Shown: positions 35,763 through 45,892 of the stretch, piece after piece
How the letters are laid out: every line of letters starts with the position of its first letter
Position numbering within the stretch: the first letter of the stretch is position 1
DNA from: Sphingobacteriales bacterium UTBCD1
GTDB lineage: Bacteria > Bacteroidota > Bacteroidia > Chitinophagales > Chitinophagaceae
NCBI GenBank assembly: GCA_002066995.1
Contig: MWTC01000015.1
Coordinates: 34,986 to 98,985, forward strand
Length of the DNA stretch: 64,000 nt
Reading direction: 5' to 3'
Program-made: the position numbers and the translations under genes
The notes under the pieces: generated by a model
Told to the model about the DNA's origin: nothing
Seen by the model: only the letters and a program-made list of their open reading frames with translations
Database searches by the model: none

Positions 35763-36815
35763 TTAATTGCAGGTTGAAGGGAGCTGGCTGTCTATTGTTT
35801 TTTTGATCTCAAGATTTATTTCGGTCCGGTCTTCAGTTAATAAATTTTTTACAAAAATAATGTAAGCATAATCTCTGCAAAAATCAACAACAGGCCAGGT
35901 ACCGAACAATCCCGGGCATGTTAATGCATTGGCTTTACCGTTCTTTCCTTCTTCCAATACCCAGCTTCCCATTGCATAGTTAAATCCCTGTGCTGATTTT
36001 GGTGCATATTTGATCATATCAGGAGTGGTCCGGACCTGTATCATTTGTTCCACAGCTGCTTCGCTCAGGACTTGCTGCCCGTTATATTTACCTTTATTTA
36101 ATAGCATTACCAGGAATTTCATGTAGTCCTCAGGTGTGGATTGTGCGCCGCCTGAAGGATTAATTGCACTTCCATCGAATGAGCTAAATGTCGTTCTTCT
36201 CATTGTAAGCGGGTTGAAAAGCTTTTGTTTGATGAGAACGTCAAATTTTCTTTTACTGACAATTTCAAGAATACGTCCTGCAATATTCAATCCTATTTCA
36301 CTATATCTGAATTCTGTTCCGGGGTTGGCCTGGATGTCATGAGCAGCAAAAGAGTTTACTTCTTCTTCCAGCGAACTGAATTTTTTCCTGTCCATTATCT
36401 TTTTTAATATGTTTTTGTCGGATCTTATTCCAGTAAGATGGGAAAGGCATTGTCGAATAGTGATATAATTTTTAAAATATTTCCCGAACTCAGGAATGTA
36501 TTTTACAATCGGGTCCTCCAGCGATATTTTTCCTTCATCCGCGAATATCATGACCAGGGCAGTGGTCAGCCATTTGCTGCAGCTGGCAATTGGCGCTTGT
36601 GTCTTGCTGTTGAAATCACCCAGCTGCTTTTTAAACAGTATTGAATCTTTATTCCAAAGAAGGAACACTGCATTATTGCCTAATGCTTTTTGATCATTCG
36701 AAAGCATTTGATCAAGTTGCGAGAAATTATACTGGCTGAATAGTGGCTGCAACATTAACAGAAATGCCAGCAGCAGACTGCTTTTCAGGCAGATAGCTTT
36801 ACCTTTATATGACAT
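35763..36815 (-). CDS. Serine hydrolase of the class C beta-lactamase/DD-peptidase family
   Basis: 350 residues from the ATG at 36815, chosen because it gives a signal peptide (hydrophobic about 12-27, LFSQ). The SxxK motif is S78-C-S-K81 (ASCSKWL). The second motif region reads FRYSEIGLNIAG, so YxN is YSE here. The rest of the fold (GAQSTPEDYMKFLVMLLNKG) is typical of the beta-lactamase-related (Pfam Beta-lactamase) family. Role unknown: peptidase, esterase or cell-wall enzyme. It is transcribed divergently from clpB, sharing 66 bp of upstream DNA. Confidence 0.88.
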   Translation of the reverse strand: MSYKGKAICLKSSLLLAFLLMLQPLFSQYNFSQLDQMLSNDQKALGNNAVFLLWNKDSILFKKQLGDFNSKTQAPIASCSKWLTTALVMIFADEGKISLEDPIVKYIPEFGKYFKNYITIRQCLSHLTGIRSDKNILKKIMDRKKFSSLEEEVNSFAAHDIQANPGTEFRYSEIGLNIAGRILEIVSKRKFDVLIKQKLFNPLTMRRTTFSSFDGSAINPSGGAQSTPEDYMKFLVMLLNKGKYNGQQVLSEAAVEQMIQVRTTPDMIKYAPKSAQGFNYAMGSWVLEEGKNGKANALTCPGLFGTWPVVDFCRDYAYIIFVKNLLTEDRTEINLEIKKTIDSQLPSTCN

Positions 36816-36867
36816 AGTTTCTGAATTTGGGTGTTGGATTGCGGTTTGCTTCAGTTGTTCAACCATA

Positions 36868-36873
36868 AGGAGA
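36868..36873 (+). promoter_or_regulatory. Ribosome binding site of clpB
   Basis: AAGGAG 8 nt before the ATG at 36882, one of few strong Shine-Dalgarno matches in the window. It fixes the start. Confidence 0.6.
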
Positions 36874-36881
36874 TTTAAAAT

Positions 36882-39542
36882 ATGAATTTAGGCAACTTTA
36901 CAATAAAAGCCGCTGAGGTGGTGCAGCAGGCACAACAATTGGCTTTTAATTCTAAAAATGCGAATATTGAAACCGAACATTTGCTGGCAGCATTGCTGGA
37001 ACAGCAGGATTCACCGGTAGATTATTTGCTGAAGAAAAATAATGTTACATTAAACCTGCTGGAGAGCAAACTGCGTGAAGCAGCTGATCAACTGCCAAAA
37101 GCCGCGGGCGAGCCGGCGCAGTCTATCAGCAGAGAGGCAAATAATGCGGTGCTGAGAGCAGGGGCTTCATTGAAACAGTTTAATGATGAGTTCATAACAC
37201 CTGAGATCTTGCTTGTAGCCCTGGTTCAGGGCAATGATACCACCGGTAAATTATTGAAGAGTGCGGGTCTTACTGAAAAAGGACTGATAGCTGCAATAAA
37301 AGATCTTCGTAAGGGCGAGACGATCACATCACAGACGCAGTCGCAGGAATACAATGCGCTGAATAAATACGCAAGAAACCTGAACGAGATGGCACGCCAG
37401 GGAAAACTGGATCCGGTGATCGGAAGGGATGAAGAGATAAGAAGGACGCTACATATATTATCACGCCGTACAAAAAACAACCCTATACTTGTTGGTGAGC
37501 CCGGGGTAGGTAAAACAGCAATTGCTGAAGGCATTGCACATCGTATCGTCAACGGTGATGTCCCTGAAAATCTGAAGTCGAAGATCATCTATGCACTGGA
37601 TATGGGACAATTGATTGCCGGTGCAAAATATAAAGGTGAGTTTGAAGAACGGCTGAAAAGTGTGGTGAAAGAAGTGAGCAACAGCAACGGGGAAATTATT
37701 TTGTTTATAGATGAGATCCATACTCTCGTTGGTGCAGGAGGCGGTGAAGGCGCTATGGATGCTGCCAATATTTTGAAACCGGCATTGAGCCGTGGGGAAT
37801 TGAGAGCAATTGGCGCAACCACTTTAAATGAATACCAGAAATTTTTTGAAAAAGACAAAGCGCTGGAAAGAAGATTTCAGCGGGTGGTGATCGGGGAGCC
37901 AAGCGTGGAAGATGCTATTTCCATTCTCCGGGGTTTGAAGGATCGTTATGAAACACACCATCATGTGCGGATCAAAGATGAAGCGATCATTTCAGCAGTG
38001 GAATTATCAAACCGTTATATTACTGACCGTTTTTTACCGGATAAAGCGATAGACCTTATTGATGAAAGCGCTGCCAAACTCAGGCTCGAAATGAATTCTA
38101 TGCCGGAAGAACTGGACACACTCGAAAGGCAGATCAGGCAACTGGAAATTGAAAGGGAAGCGATTAAAAGAGAAAATGACGAAGTAAAGTTAAAAGAATT
38201 AAATACGGAGATTGCCAATCTGAGTGTGGAGCGGGATACCTTGAAAGCAAAATGGAAGGAAGAAAAGGAGTTAGTAGAAAAAGTGCAGAATGCCAAAGCA
38301 CAGATCGAAAACCTGAAGCAGCAGGCCGAGAGGGCAGAACGGGAAGGTGATTACGGTAGAGTGGCAGAGATAAGATATGGTAAAATAAAGGACCAGGAAA
38401 AGATCATTGCCGATACGAGTAAGCAACTGAATGCCGCCGGTGAAAACCGTTTGCTCAAAGAAGAAGTGGATGCAGAAGATATTGCTGAAAGTGTTGCAAA
38501 GATGACCGGGATACCTGTTGCAAGGATGATGCAGAGCGATAAGGAAAAGCTATTGCATCTTGAAGAGCACCTGCATGAAAGGGTAGTAGGCCAGGATGAA
38601 GCAATAACTGCAGTAGCTGATGCTATTCGGAGAAGCCGTGCAGGATTGCAGGATCCGAAAAAACCGATCGGCTCTTTTATCTTTTTAGGAACTACCGGCG
38701 TGGGCAAAACCGAACTGGCGAAAGCACTTGCAGAATATTTGTTCGATGATGAGAGCATGATGACAAGGATTGACATGAGTGAATACCAGGAAAAACACAC
38801 GGTTTCAAGACTGGTGGGTGCTCCTCCCGGTTATGTGGGATATGATGAAGGCGGGCAGCTAACCGAAGCAGTACGTCGTAAGCCATATAGTGTAGTGTTG
38901 CTGGATGAGATTGAAAAAGCACATCCGGATGTTTGGAACGTTTTGCTGCAGGTATTGGATGACGGGAGGCTTACCGATAATAAAGGGAGGCTGGTGAATT
39001 TCAAAAATACCATTATTATTATGACGAGCAATCTCGGCAGCAACCTGATCATGGAAGCATTTGAAAATCTGCCGTCAGACCGTCGTGGTGAACATGAGCA
39101 GGCTGTAGAAGAAGCTATCGAAAAAGCGAAGATCGACGTTATGAGTTTATTGAGACAAACCATCAGGCCTGAGTTTCTGAACCGTGTGGATGAGATCATC
39201 ATGTTTCAACCGCTGTTGAAAAAAGAAATTATGGGTATTGTCAGAATTCAATTGAATAACCTGAAACAATTGATATCAAAGAGTGGTATAGATCTGAAGT
39301 TTAGTGATTACCTGCTGGAATATCTTGCTGACCAGGGATTTGATCCCCAATTCGGGGCAAGGCCTTTGAAAAGACTGATACAAAAGGAAATTGTCAACCA
39401 GCTCAGCAAAAAAATACTGGCGGGAGAAATTGATAAGTCCCACCCTGTATTAATAGATGTATTCGATAATACGGTTGTTTTCAGAAACGAAAAGCCGGAA
39501 CTGGAAAAAGTTGCGGGAAAAAAAACCAGGCAATCCCAATAA
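36882..39542 (+). CDS. clpB: ATP-dependent disaggregase ClpB
   Basis: An 886-residue Hsp100 chaperone that threads aggregated protein through a hexameric ring together with DnaK. N-domain about 1-145, NBD1 with Walker A GEPGVGKT (205-212) and Walker B LFIDE (274-278), pore loop near [11 protein letters not shown] (248-258), coiled-coil M-domain about 405-525 (charged heptads [16 protein letters not shown]), NBD2 with Walker A GTTGVGKT (603-610) and Walker B VVLLDE (671-676) and pore loop YVGYDEGG. The M-domain distinguishes it from ClpA and ClpC. I saw no CIRCE element upstream. Confidence 0.98.
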   Translation: MNLGNFTIKAAEVVQQAQQLAFNSKNANIETEHLLAALLEQQDSPVDYLLKKNNVTLNLLESKLREAADQLPKAAGEPAQSISREANNAVLRAGASLKQFNDEFITPEILLVALVQGNDTTGKLLKSAGLTEKGLIAAIKDLRKGETITSQTQSQEYNALNKYARNLNEMARQGKLDPVIGRDEEIRRTLHILSRRTKNNPILVGEPGVGKTAIAEGIAHRIVNGDVPENLKSKIIYALDMGQLIAGAKYKGEFEERLKSVVKEVSNSNGEIILFIDEIHTLVGAGGGEGAMDAANILKPALSRGELRAIGATTLNEYQKFFEKDKALERRFQRVVIGEPSVEDAISILRGLKDRYETHHHVRIKDEAIISAVELSNRYITDRFLPDKAIDLIDESAAKLRLEMNSMPEELDTLERQIRQLEIEREAIKRENDEVKLKELNTEIANLSVERDTLKAKWKEEKELVEKVQNAKAQIENLKQQAERAEREGDYGRVAEIRYGKIKDQEKIIADTSKQLNAAGENRLLKEEVDAEDIAESVAKMTGIPVARMMQSDKEKLLHLEEHLHERVVGQDEAITAVADAIRRSRAGLQDPKKPIGSFIFLGTTGVGKTELAKALAEYLFDDESMMTRIDMSEYQEKHTVSRLVGAPPGYVGYDEGGQLTEAVRRKPYSVVLLDEIEKAHPDVWNVLLQVLDDGRLTDNKGRLVNFKNTIIIMTSNLGSNLIMEAFENLPSDRRGEHEQAVEEAIEKAKIDVMSLLRQTIRPEFLNRVDEIIMFQPLLKKEIMGIVRIQLNNLKQLISKSGIDLKFSDYLLEYLADQGFDPQFGARPLKRLIQKEIVNQLSKKILAGEIDKSHPVLIDVFDNTVVFRNEKPELEKVAGKKTRQSQ

Positions 39543-39786
39543 AGCTAAGTGATTGGTAATCCCAAACCTCGTTCGTAAACGATGGATCCCGGGTCTTGTA
39601 ATTCCTTGGTATTCAGGGAATGAGAGCCTGTTTATAAATAAGTTACAAACGTTCTTTTTCAGCATGAAAAAAAGACTATCTTCAGCCGGTTTGATAAGGT
39701 CAAAAAAGATAATACTATTCAAAACAAAAAGGCTTTGTGATTGTTTTTATACAGGAACGCACAGGTAAATAAAAAGGAGAAAAGAA

Positions 39787-40356
39787 ATGGCATTCAAGAA
39801 AGAAATAGTCGAGATCATTGAACCAAAAGATGTATTTGTCGGTGATGCTGACGCCCCGGTAACATTGATGGAGTTTGGTGAATATGAAAATGAAGATTGC
39901 GCTAAAGCAAACGAGGTTGTTAAACAGCTGCTGGAAGAGTATGACGGTAAGATCAAATTCAACTTCCGTCATTTTCCCCTGACACGTGTCCATCAACGCA
40001 GCATGAAAGCGAGTGAATCGGCTGTAGCCGCTGCACAGTCTGGTAAGTTCTGGGAAATGCATAATGTTCTTTTCAAAAACAGGCGTAACCTCGGTACTGT
40101 GAGCCTGAAACTCCATTCGAGAGAAGCAGGCATTTCTGATAAAAAATTCCTGGAGGACCTGGTGAATGGAACTTATGGATGGCAGGTTCAGGATGATCTG
40201 AAAGAGGGCATTGAAAGAGGTGTAAAACAGTTACCTGCTTTTTTTATTAATGGAGAAGCATTTACAGGTAAACCTACTTTTGATAACCTCAGTGAAGCAA
40301 TTGATGAAGCTTTGCATAAATTAAAACGGAAATCTCCTGCAAAAAGGAGAGCGTAA
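39787..40356 (+). CDS. DsbA/thioredoxin-like protein lacking the first active-site cysteine
   Basis: A 189-residue protein with a thioredoxin_4/DsbA-like fold, of the type also found fused to NhaA antiporters. The active-site region reads EYENEDCAKANE: where family members have ECPYC, the first Cys is Asn and only the second Cys remains. The cis-Pro loop QLPAFFINGEAF is intact. There is no signal peptide, so it is probably cytoplasmic. A Shine-Dalgarno AAGGAG lies about 8 nt before the start. It is probably not a standard dithiol oxidase; monothiol chemistry or a binding role is inferred. The C-terminus is basic. A terminator follows. Confidence 0.8.
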   Translation: MAFKKEIVEIIEPKDVFVGDADAPVTLMEFGEYENEDCAKANEVVKQLLEEYDGKIKFNFRHFPLTRVHQRSMKASESAVAAAQSGKFWEMHNVLFKNRRNLGTVSLKLHSREAGISDKKFLEDLVNGTYGWQVQDDLKEGIERGVKQLPAFFINGEAFTGKPTFDNLSEAIDEALHKLKRKSPAKRRA

Positions 40357-40381
40357 CACCGGAATTGGATAAATTTTTTTT

Positions 40382-40402
40382 GGACCGCAAGGTCCTTTTT
40401 TT
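40382..40402 (+). terminator. Terminator after the DsbA-like gene
   Basis: GGACC stem closed by a GCAA tetraloop (40382-40395) followed by seven T. Short stem but a classic layout 25 bp after the stop. Confidence 0.7.
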
Positions 40403-40495
40403 GTGTTAGCCGGGCCTTTAAAATATCCGGATAAGAAAAAAAATTAACCCTGGTTATTTTATTCAGTTGTACCGGAGAATGGTATTTTATCCCGC

Positions 40496-41209
40496 TTATT
40501 TTTTAGGTACTTCAAAATCGCTTTCAGGGAAACTCATGTTTGTATTGACTTCTTTCAGGTCAATGATGCTGTTTCCTCCCGACATTGGATTCTTACCGCT
40601 GGATTTTGTGGTCATTCTTACCAATGCCCCATATTCGAAAAGACTTCCGCTGAGCGGTATGAATTTTTGATTTGGGTCTTCTTTTGCTGATCCGCTCAGG
40701 GCTTTTGCCAAAGCATTATAACCCGGTAAATCGGTACTCATCCAGTAATCAGCTATTGCCTTGTTATCTTCATCGTCATTCTCATGATGCAAATGGGTAC
40801 AAACGTAATTGTCTATCTTCTCTTTTCCGATTACGATAAATTCTTTATCCGAAAAGCCCGGGGCAGCGTTTTTTCTTTTGTGAATAGTTGAACTGCGGGT
40901 GAGATAGTTGTAGGTGATACTTTGGTCAGGATAGGAAAATTTATAAAATAGGGCAACATGCGTCATCACCCTGTCTTCTCTTTCTATAACAGTTTCATAA
41001 CGGATACCCACATCAGGTGAGATTTCGATGTGAATACCTACTGTTAGATCAAAAAAAGAATTTTTTAAGGATCCGGTGTAAACCAATAAGGTTCCTTTTA
41101 CATTCTTATTTTTCCCTGCCTTGTGCTCTTTTACCTCCGGTTTGATATTTTTTGCAGACATCAGCCCGGAAATTATTAACGGTATCGAAAGTAACCTGAG
41201 TAGTTTCAT
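40496..41209 (-). CDS. Secreted DUF4412-like protein
   Basis: A 237-residue protein with a signal peptide (MKLLRLLSIPLIISGLMSA). The middle (VIGKEKIDNYVCTHLHHEND) and IADYWMSTDLPGYNALAKAL resemble the DUF4412 family of Bacteroidota periplasmic proteins, which share weak similarity with lipoprotein-carrier-like beta folds. The assignment is by eye and moderate. No enzyme motif seen. It stands alone between two terminator-bounded units. Confidence 0.6.
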   Translation of the reverse strand: MKLLRLLSIPLIISGLMSAKNIKPEVKEHKAGKNKNVKGTLLVYTGSLKNSFFDLTVGIHIEISPDVGIRYETVIEREDRVMTHVALFYKFSYPDQSITYNYLTRSSTIHKRKNAAPGFSDKEFIVIGKEKIDNYVCTHLHHENDDEDNKAIADYWMSTDLPGYNALAKALSGSAKEDPNQKFIPLSGSLFEYGALVRMTTKSSGKNPMSGGNSIIDLKEVNTNMSFPESDFEVPKK

Positions 41210-41439
41210 AGTCCTTTATGTATATATCCTCTAATGTAGCTCTTCCCCTGAATAGCGTTGTTAGGAACTCAATAAACAGCATGCCTGAATTATTAAACGG
41301 TGGGATTTGAAAAGTAAACGGCTGGAAAACGTTCCTGATCTTATTTGGCAATTTTTAATTTTTTCAGGAATTCCAATACCAAAAATATTCACAGTTCCCG
41401 GCCACTACCAGGAATGAAAATGAACGCCGGTTGCGGGGA

Positions 41440-43074
41440 CTATTTTTTAATGACTTCTTCTATTACTTTTCCTACACTACCATTGGGCATTTGAATATGG
41501 AGCAACGCTGCCAGTGTTGGTGAAATGTCTGACATTTGAACGGTGCGGTTTGTGGAACCATGTTTAATTCCCCATCCCATAAACAGCAATGGTATATGTG
41601 TATCGTAAGGATTCCAGTTGCCATGTGTAGTTCCGGTTCCTCCTTCTTTACCTCCAAACCACCCCGGTTCCGGAATAATCATCACGGGGCCGCATCTTTT
41701 TGGATTGTATCCGTTAATAATATTTCTTTTTACCGGCTCCGGTATAGGAGATGACCCGATATTTTCGATATCAACTGCAAACTGAACGCCCGGTTGTTTC
41801 TGTAAAAAAGCTATTGCAGCATTTTTTACTGACTGCCTGTCCAGATTTGCCGACTTGATTTTATGTTCATCAAAACTTATATGATAATTGATATTATGTA
41901 TGGTCAGATCCTCTATGCCGAATTGCTCTTTTAAATATTCATTGAGCAGAATTTTCTTCTGATCCAGGAAATCGGCGGGTAAATTATGTTCCCTCATAAA
42001 ACCGATAGCATGAGCAGCACCATGATCAGCGCTCAGGAATACAAGGTAATTTCCTTTGCCTGCTTTTTCATCCAGGAAACGGAAGAATGAAGCAAGGTCT
42101 TTATCAAGCCTGAGATATGTATCTTCTACTTCAATGGAATTTGGACCGTATTTATGCCCCACGTAGTCTGTCGAAGCGCAGTTGATTGTTAAAAAATCAG
42201 TTGCTGCTCCCTTTCCCAGGTTGTATCCGTTTACGGCAGCTTTTGCAAAATCAAGGGTCAGTGTATTGCCGAACGGGGTGCTGCGCAGGTTTTCGTGATC
42301 TTCATTGTAAATAGTTTTCAGGTCATGAGGAAATACCGGTTCATTTTCTTTTTTAAATTTTCCTTCCCAGTTCACATTGTCTGCAGTGCTCTGCATATAT
42401 GTGCCGATCGGGTAAAGCGTATTCCAGTTACTGACCATCAGTTTCTCCGGTTCTTTCTGGTCATTGAATTTTTTAACCCATCCGGGCAGTTCATCCATGT
42501 AGTAGCTGCTGGTGATAAAAGATGCGGTTGAATCATCGAACCAGAAAGCACCGTTGGCCGTATGCCCGGCAGGTAAAATCGAAGCACGGTCTTTCAATGA
42601 AATGCCAACCACTTTTGATTGAAAATTTGTAGCAAGACGTAATTCATCAGTGATTGTGGAAACAAGATTATTTCGGGGTGACATTTTCCCGGCTTTACCT
42701 GTTGGGCCGATTCCGGTAACTGTAGTATCTTCTGTGCAATACCATTTTCTCCCGGTGTTCTGGTCAATCCAGTCATTTCCTACAATGCCATCGATCGCAG
42801 GAACAGAGCCTGTATAAATCACTGTATGCCCCACGGCTGTATAAGAAGGCAGGTAATTGATCATAGTATTTTCACAGGAAAAACCTTCATTCAGCATCCG
42901 TTTGAATCCGTCTTCGCCAAAACGGTTATAATAACGATAGAGATAGTCCCAGCGCATTTGATCCACCACAATACCTACCACTAATTTTGGCCGTTGAATT
43001 AATTTTTTTGCCTGTGCGGGCAAAAAATTTACTGAGAGTACAAGAAGAACAGAAAATAAAATCTTTTTAACCAT
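41440..43074 (-). CDS. pafA: PafA-type alkaline phosphatase
   Basis: 544 residues from the ATG at 43074, which opens the signal peptide MVKKILFSVLLVLSVNFLPA. It is an alkaline-phosphatase-superfamily phosphomonoesterase. With this start, key residues fall at D38 (first zinc ligand, VVDQMRWD), T79 (nucleophile, SYTAVGHT) and N100 (GIVGND), matching the numbering I recall for the characterised PafA of Elizabethkingia; the KDR motif (161-163) corresponds to its K162/R164 within one residue. Later metal ligands are in SADHGAAH and GTTHGNWNPYD. It releases phosphate from organic phosphates in the periplasm. Confidence 0.93.
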   Translation of the reverse strand: MVKKILFSVLLVLSVNFLPAQAKKLIQRPKLVVGIVVDQMRWDYLYRYYNRFGEDGFKRMLNEGFSCENTMINYLPSYTAVGHTVIYTGSVPAIDGIVGNDWIDQNTGRKWYCTEDTTVTGIGPTGKAGKMSPRNNLVSTITDELRLATNFQSKVVGISLKDRASILPAGHTANGAFWFDDSTASFITSSYYMDELPGWVKKFNDQKEPEKLMVSNWNTLYPIGTYMQSTADNVNWEGKFKKENEPVFPHDLKTIYNEDHENLRSTPFGNTLTLDFAKAAVNGYNLGKGAATDFLTINCASTDYVGHKYGPNSIEVEDTYLRLDKDLASFFRFLDEKAGKGNYLVFLSADHGAAHAIGFMREHNLPADFLDQKKILLNEYLKEQFGIEDLTIHNINYHISFDEHKIKSANLDRQSVKNAAIAFLQKQPGVQFAVDIENIGSSPIPEPVKRNIINGYNPKRCGPVMIIPEPGWFGGKEGGTGTTHGNWNPYDTHIPLLFMGWGIKHGSTNRTVQMSDISPTLAALLHIQMPNGSVGKVIEEVIKK

Positions 43075-43221
43075 TACTTTTTTTATAAAGATAGCCATCA
43101 CCGGATAAAAGAGGAAAAGAAAAATTGATTTGGCTGTTCCGGGTATTGTTCTTAAAAACGCATTAGAATGCGATAAGACATTTCTCTTTTTTATTTATAC
43201 AGGTAATGCCGATCAGGATCT

Positions 43222-45648
43222 TTATTGAGGCTCTATGTCGGGGAATTTCTTTTTTTCATCCTTTTCCTTTTTACTGATACCGAAGTTATACCGGATATTG
43301 ATCCCGGCCCTGCGACTGTCCGTTTGCCTGCTTCCATACGCATTAATGCTTCCCTGGTGGATGGTGAAATCATTTTTATTGGTAAAGAAAATATCAACCA
43401 TGCTTAAAGTGACCGTCAGTTTATCTTTAAGAAATTTTCTGTTGACGCTTGCATTCAACGAACCGAAAGTGCCCAGTTCATAAAACTGTTGCTGGCCTTT
43501 CAATCTCATGAATCCATGAAGTGATAGCTGTGAACGTTTGTCCAGTTTTAGGGACTGGTACGTAAAAAAGGTCCAGCTTCCTTTCTTATAAGAGAGTGGC
43601 TGATTCTCATATTGCCCCTGGTAAAAGTTGTGATTGTATTGAGCAACGATTACAAAAAAATATCTTTTGCCCGGCGGGATGGCTGCGAGAGCCCTTAAAT
43701 AGAATTCTTTATTGCTGCCAAGATTATCATAAGTCCTGTATGCAACTGTTTTACTGGTATCAGACTGATAGGTAACGTTGGTAAAAATGTCTTTTGTATC
43801 GTTAACGCCGATAGCTGCGATCGGTCGCTCGTTGATACTTATGTTCGCTTCATAGTTTTTGGTGAATTGCGGTCGTAGGGAAGGATTTCCTGTTTCATAC
43901 ATATACTGATCTACATACCGGGGAAAAGGATTCAGGTAATCATAAGACGGGCGGCTGATGGTGCGGCGATATACCAGGTAGGCACGCAGATCATAACCGG
44001 CTATCTCCATTATTTTCTTGCTCAGGTACACATAAGGAAAAAGGTCGGTACGGTGTATGGCAAAAGAAGTATCGAATGGGATCAGTTGTTTCCCAACCAT
44101 GTTTGTATTCTCAAGCCTGGCTCCTGCCTTCAGCACAATGTCTTTTCCGAAAGTTTGTGAACCTTGCAAATAGGCTGCGTTGATGTTTTCTGTATAATGA
44201 AATGTATTGGTTCTTGAAAGATCTTTGATACGGATGCCGCCGGTGCCAATGAAATAATTGGTTTTATTTTCAAACCGGTGAACCGAAGATTTTACTCCTG
44301 TTTCCAGAGTGAATCTTTTTTTTGTTTTCAGCTTCAGATCAGAAGTGATGTAAAAGTAATTCCGGCTGGTTTTCCCGCTCCCGTCTCCGCCCGTGGCAGG
44401 AATGGCTGGGAAAAAATAATTCGTGGAAAATACCTGGTCTGTGGTGTTTCGGGTATAACTGTAAAATACAGAATTGTCCCATTCAGAGCCTGCAGTGTCG
44501 ATCTTCATTTTGGCATCAATTCCGTTATTGACTGCTAAAGAATTTCCATTATTGTTGACCAGGTTCAGGTTGTCTGCAAGTAATTGCGAAGTGCTGATCT
44601 TTCTTATGGCACTTTCATTATTGGTGGTATTATTAAAGTCATTGTAAGAAATATTACCCGATAAACTTACATCCCAGTTTTTTCCCAATGAATCGCCTGT
44701 GCCATAACCTGCATAATACGAATGTGCCGGGTATTTGGTTCGTGCATCCTGGCTTAATAAAGAATCTATGGCAAACAAACGGTCAGTGACCATGTTTTGA
44801 TAACTGTTTCGATTGCTGTAGTTGAGGTTGATATATGAGTTTTTCTTTCCGTCATTGTTATTCAAATTAAAACCTATGAATTGATTGCCGTATGCCCCTT
44901 GCTGCATACCGGCATTAATGCTTCCTGTTTTTCCGATCTTTATTCCGCGTTTCAGCACTACGTTGACGATACCGCCGGAGCTGGTTGCATCGTATTTTGC
45001 CGAGGGCGTACGGAGTATTTCTATTTTTGAAATGGCATTAGGCGGGAGGTTTTTAAGAAGTGTCGCCATATCGTCTGCACTCATTTTCATATCACGGCCA
45101 TTGATGTAAACAGTTGCCGGTGTCATGCTGCTGATATAAACATTCCCGTCCTGATCTATAAACAGGCCCGGAGTTTTTTCCAGAACCTCGTACCCGCTTG
45201 TGGACATAGCAACCAGGTTTTCAGGATCCACTACGGTTTTATCATCTTCCTGCCGCATCATAGGCTTCGAAGATGTGATGGTAACTGCAGATAATATTTT
45301 GGGCAACGGTTCAAGAGTGAAAATAAATACCCTTTGATTACCGGTTATGCTGATTTGTTTTTCAAAAAACCGGTAATTCACCGAACTGACTCTTACATGG
45401 TAGTGTGAACCTTTGTTTAATTTAAAATCAGCCTTTCCGCTGCTGTCTGCCACTTTATTCCAGTGTTGCGTCGTATCAGTTCTGTTTGAAATATTAATGG
45501 TAGCAAAAGAAACAGCCTCATTTTTTGTGTTAGTAATTTTTATTGTAACGGGAATTTCCTGGGCAGGCAGCAACTGGTGCAAAGATACTGTTGCGAAAAA
45601 AGCAAGAAGGGCACTTTTTAGTACTGGTACAATCAATAAGGATCTCAT
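43222..45648 (-). CDS. Outer-membrane beta-barrel receptor (OMP_b-brl_3 type, TonB-like)
   Basis: An 808-residue outer-membrane protein. Signal peptide to about residue 30, then a carboxypeptidase-like regulatory domain (VSFATINISNRTDT) and a plug with EVLEKTPGLFIDQDGNVYIS and the typical VYINGRDMKMSADDMATLLK box followed by ISKIEILRTPSAKYDATSSG. The barrel (OMP_b-brl_3) runs to the end, closing with GINIRYNFGISKK before a charged tail. It probably imports or binds an unknown ligand. No partner is adjacent; SusD is absent. Confidence 0.9.
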   Translation of the reverse strand: MRSLLIVPVLKSALLAFFATVSLHQLLPAQEIPVTIKITNTKNEAVSFATINISNRTDTTQHWNKVADSSGKADFKLNKGSHYHVRVSSVNYRFFEKQISITGNQRVFIFTLEPLPKILSAVTITSSKPMMRQEDDKTVVDPENLVAMSTSGYEVLEKTPGLFIDQDGNVYISSMTPATVYINGRDMKMSADDMATLLKNLPPNAISKIEILRTPSAKYDATSSGGIVNVVLKRGIKIGKTGSINAGMQQGAYGNQFIGFNLNNNDGKKNSYINLNYSNRNSYQNMVTDRLFAIDSLLSQDARTKYPAHSYYAGYGTGDSLGKNWDVSLSGNISYNDFNNTTNNESAIRKISTSQLLADNLNLVNNNGNSLAVNNGIDAKMKIDTAGSEWDNSVFYSYTRNTTDQVFSTNYFFPAIPATGGDGSGKTSRNYFYITSDLKLKTKKRFTLETGVKSSVHRFENKTNYFIGTGGIRIKDLSRTNTFHYTENINAAYLQGSQTFGKDIVLKAGARLENTNMVGKQLIPFDTSFAIHRTDLFPYVYLSKKIMEIAGYDLRAYLVYRRTISRPSYDYLNPFPRYVDQYMYETGNPSLRPQFTKNYEANISINERPIAAIGVNDTKDIFTNVTYQSDTSKTVAYRTYDNLGSNKEFYLRALAAIPPGKRYFFVIVAQYNHNFYQGQYENQPLSYKKGSWTFFTYQSLKLDKRSQLSLHGFMRLKGQQQFYELGTFGSLNASVNRKFLKDKLTVTLSMVDIFFTNKNDFTIHQGSINAYGSRQTDSRRAGINIRYNFGISKKEKDEKKKFPDIEPQ

Positions 45649-45892
45649 GGGATCAGTTTTATCGGGTTCAGGTTTACCTCTAAAATAGCGAATATAGAGT
45701 GCAGGATGTTACTGTTTTTATAATATTGGTTAAATGAATGAAGAATGGCAATTTTTCATTTTAAAGATGTGCCTGTCTGTTCTGAATGTAAAGAAAAAGG
45801 AATGAGTGCTGCTGTCTGCCGCAGTGAAATATTTGTTTGGCAGAAGAACGGGAAAAGCAAATTTGAAAAACGAATTGTCTTTTCTTTGCATC

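Noticed and set aside
36816..36881. CIRCE heat-shock element before clpB
   Set aside because: The 66-bp region contains no 9-bp inverted repeat with 9-bp spacer.
38351..38800. 149-residue frame opposite clpB
   Set aside because: Serine-rich antisense shadow of the conserved NBD2 region.
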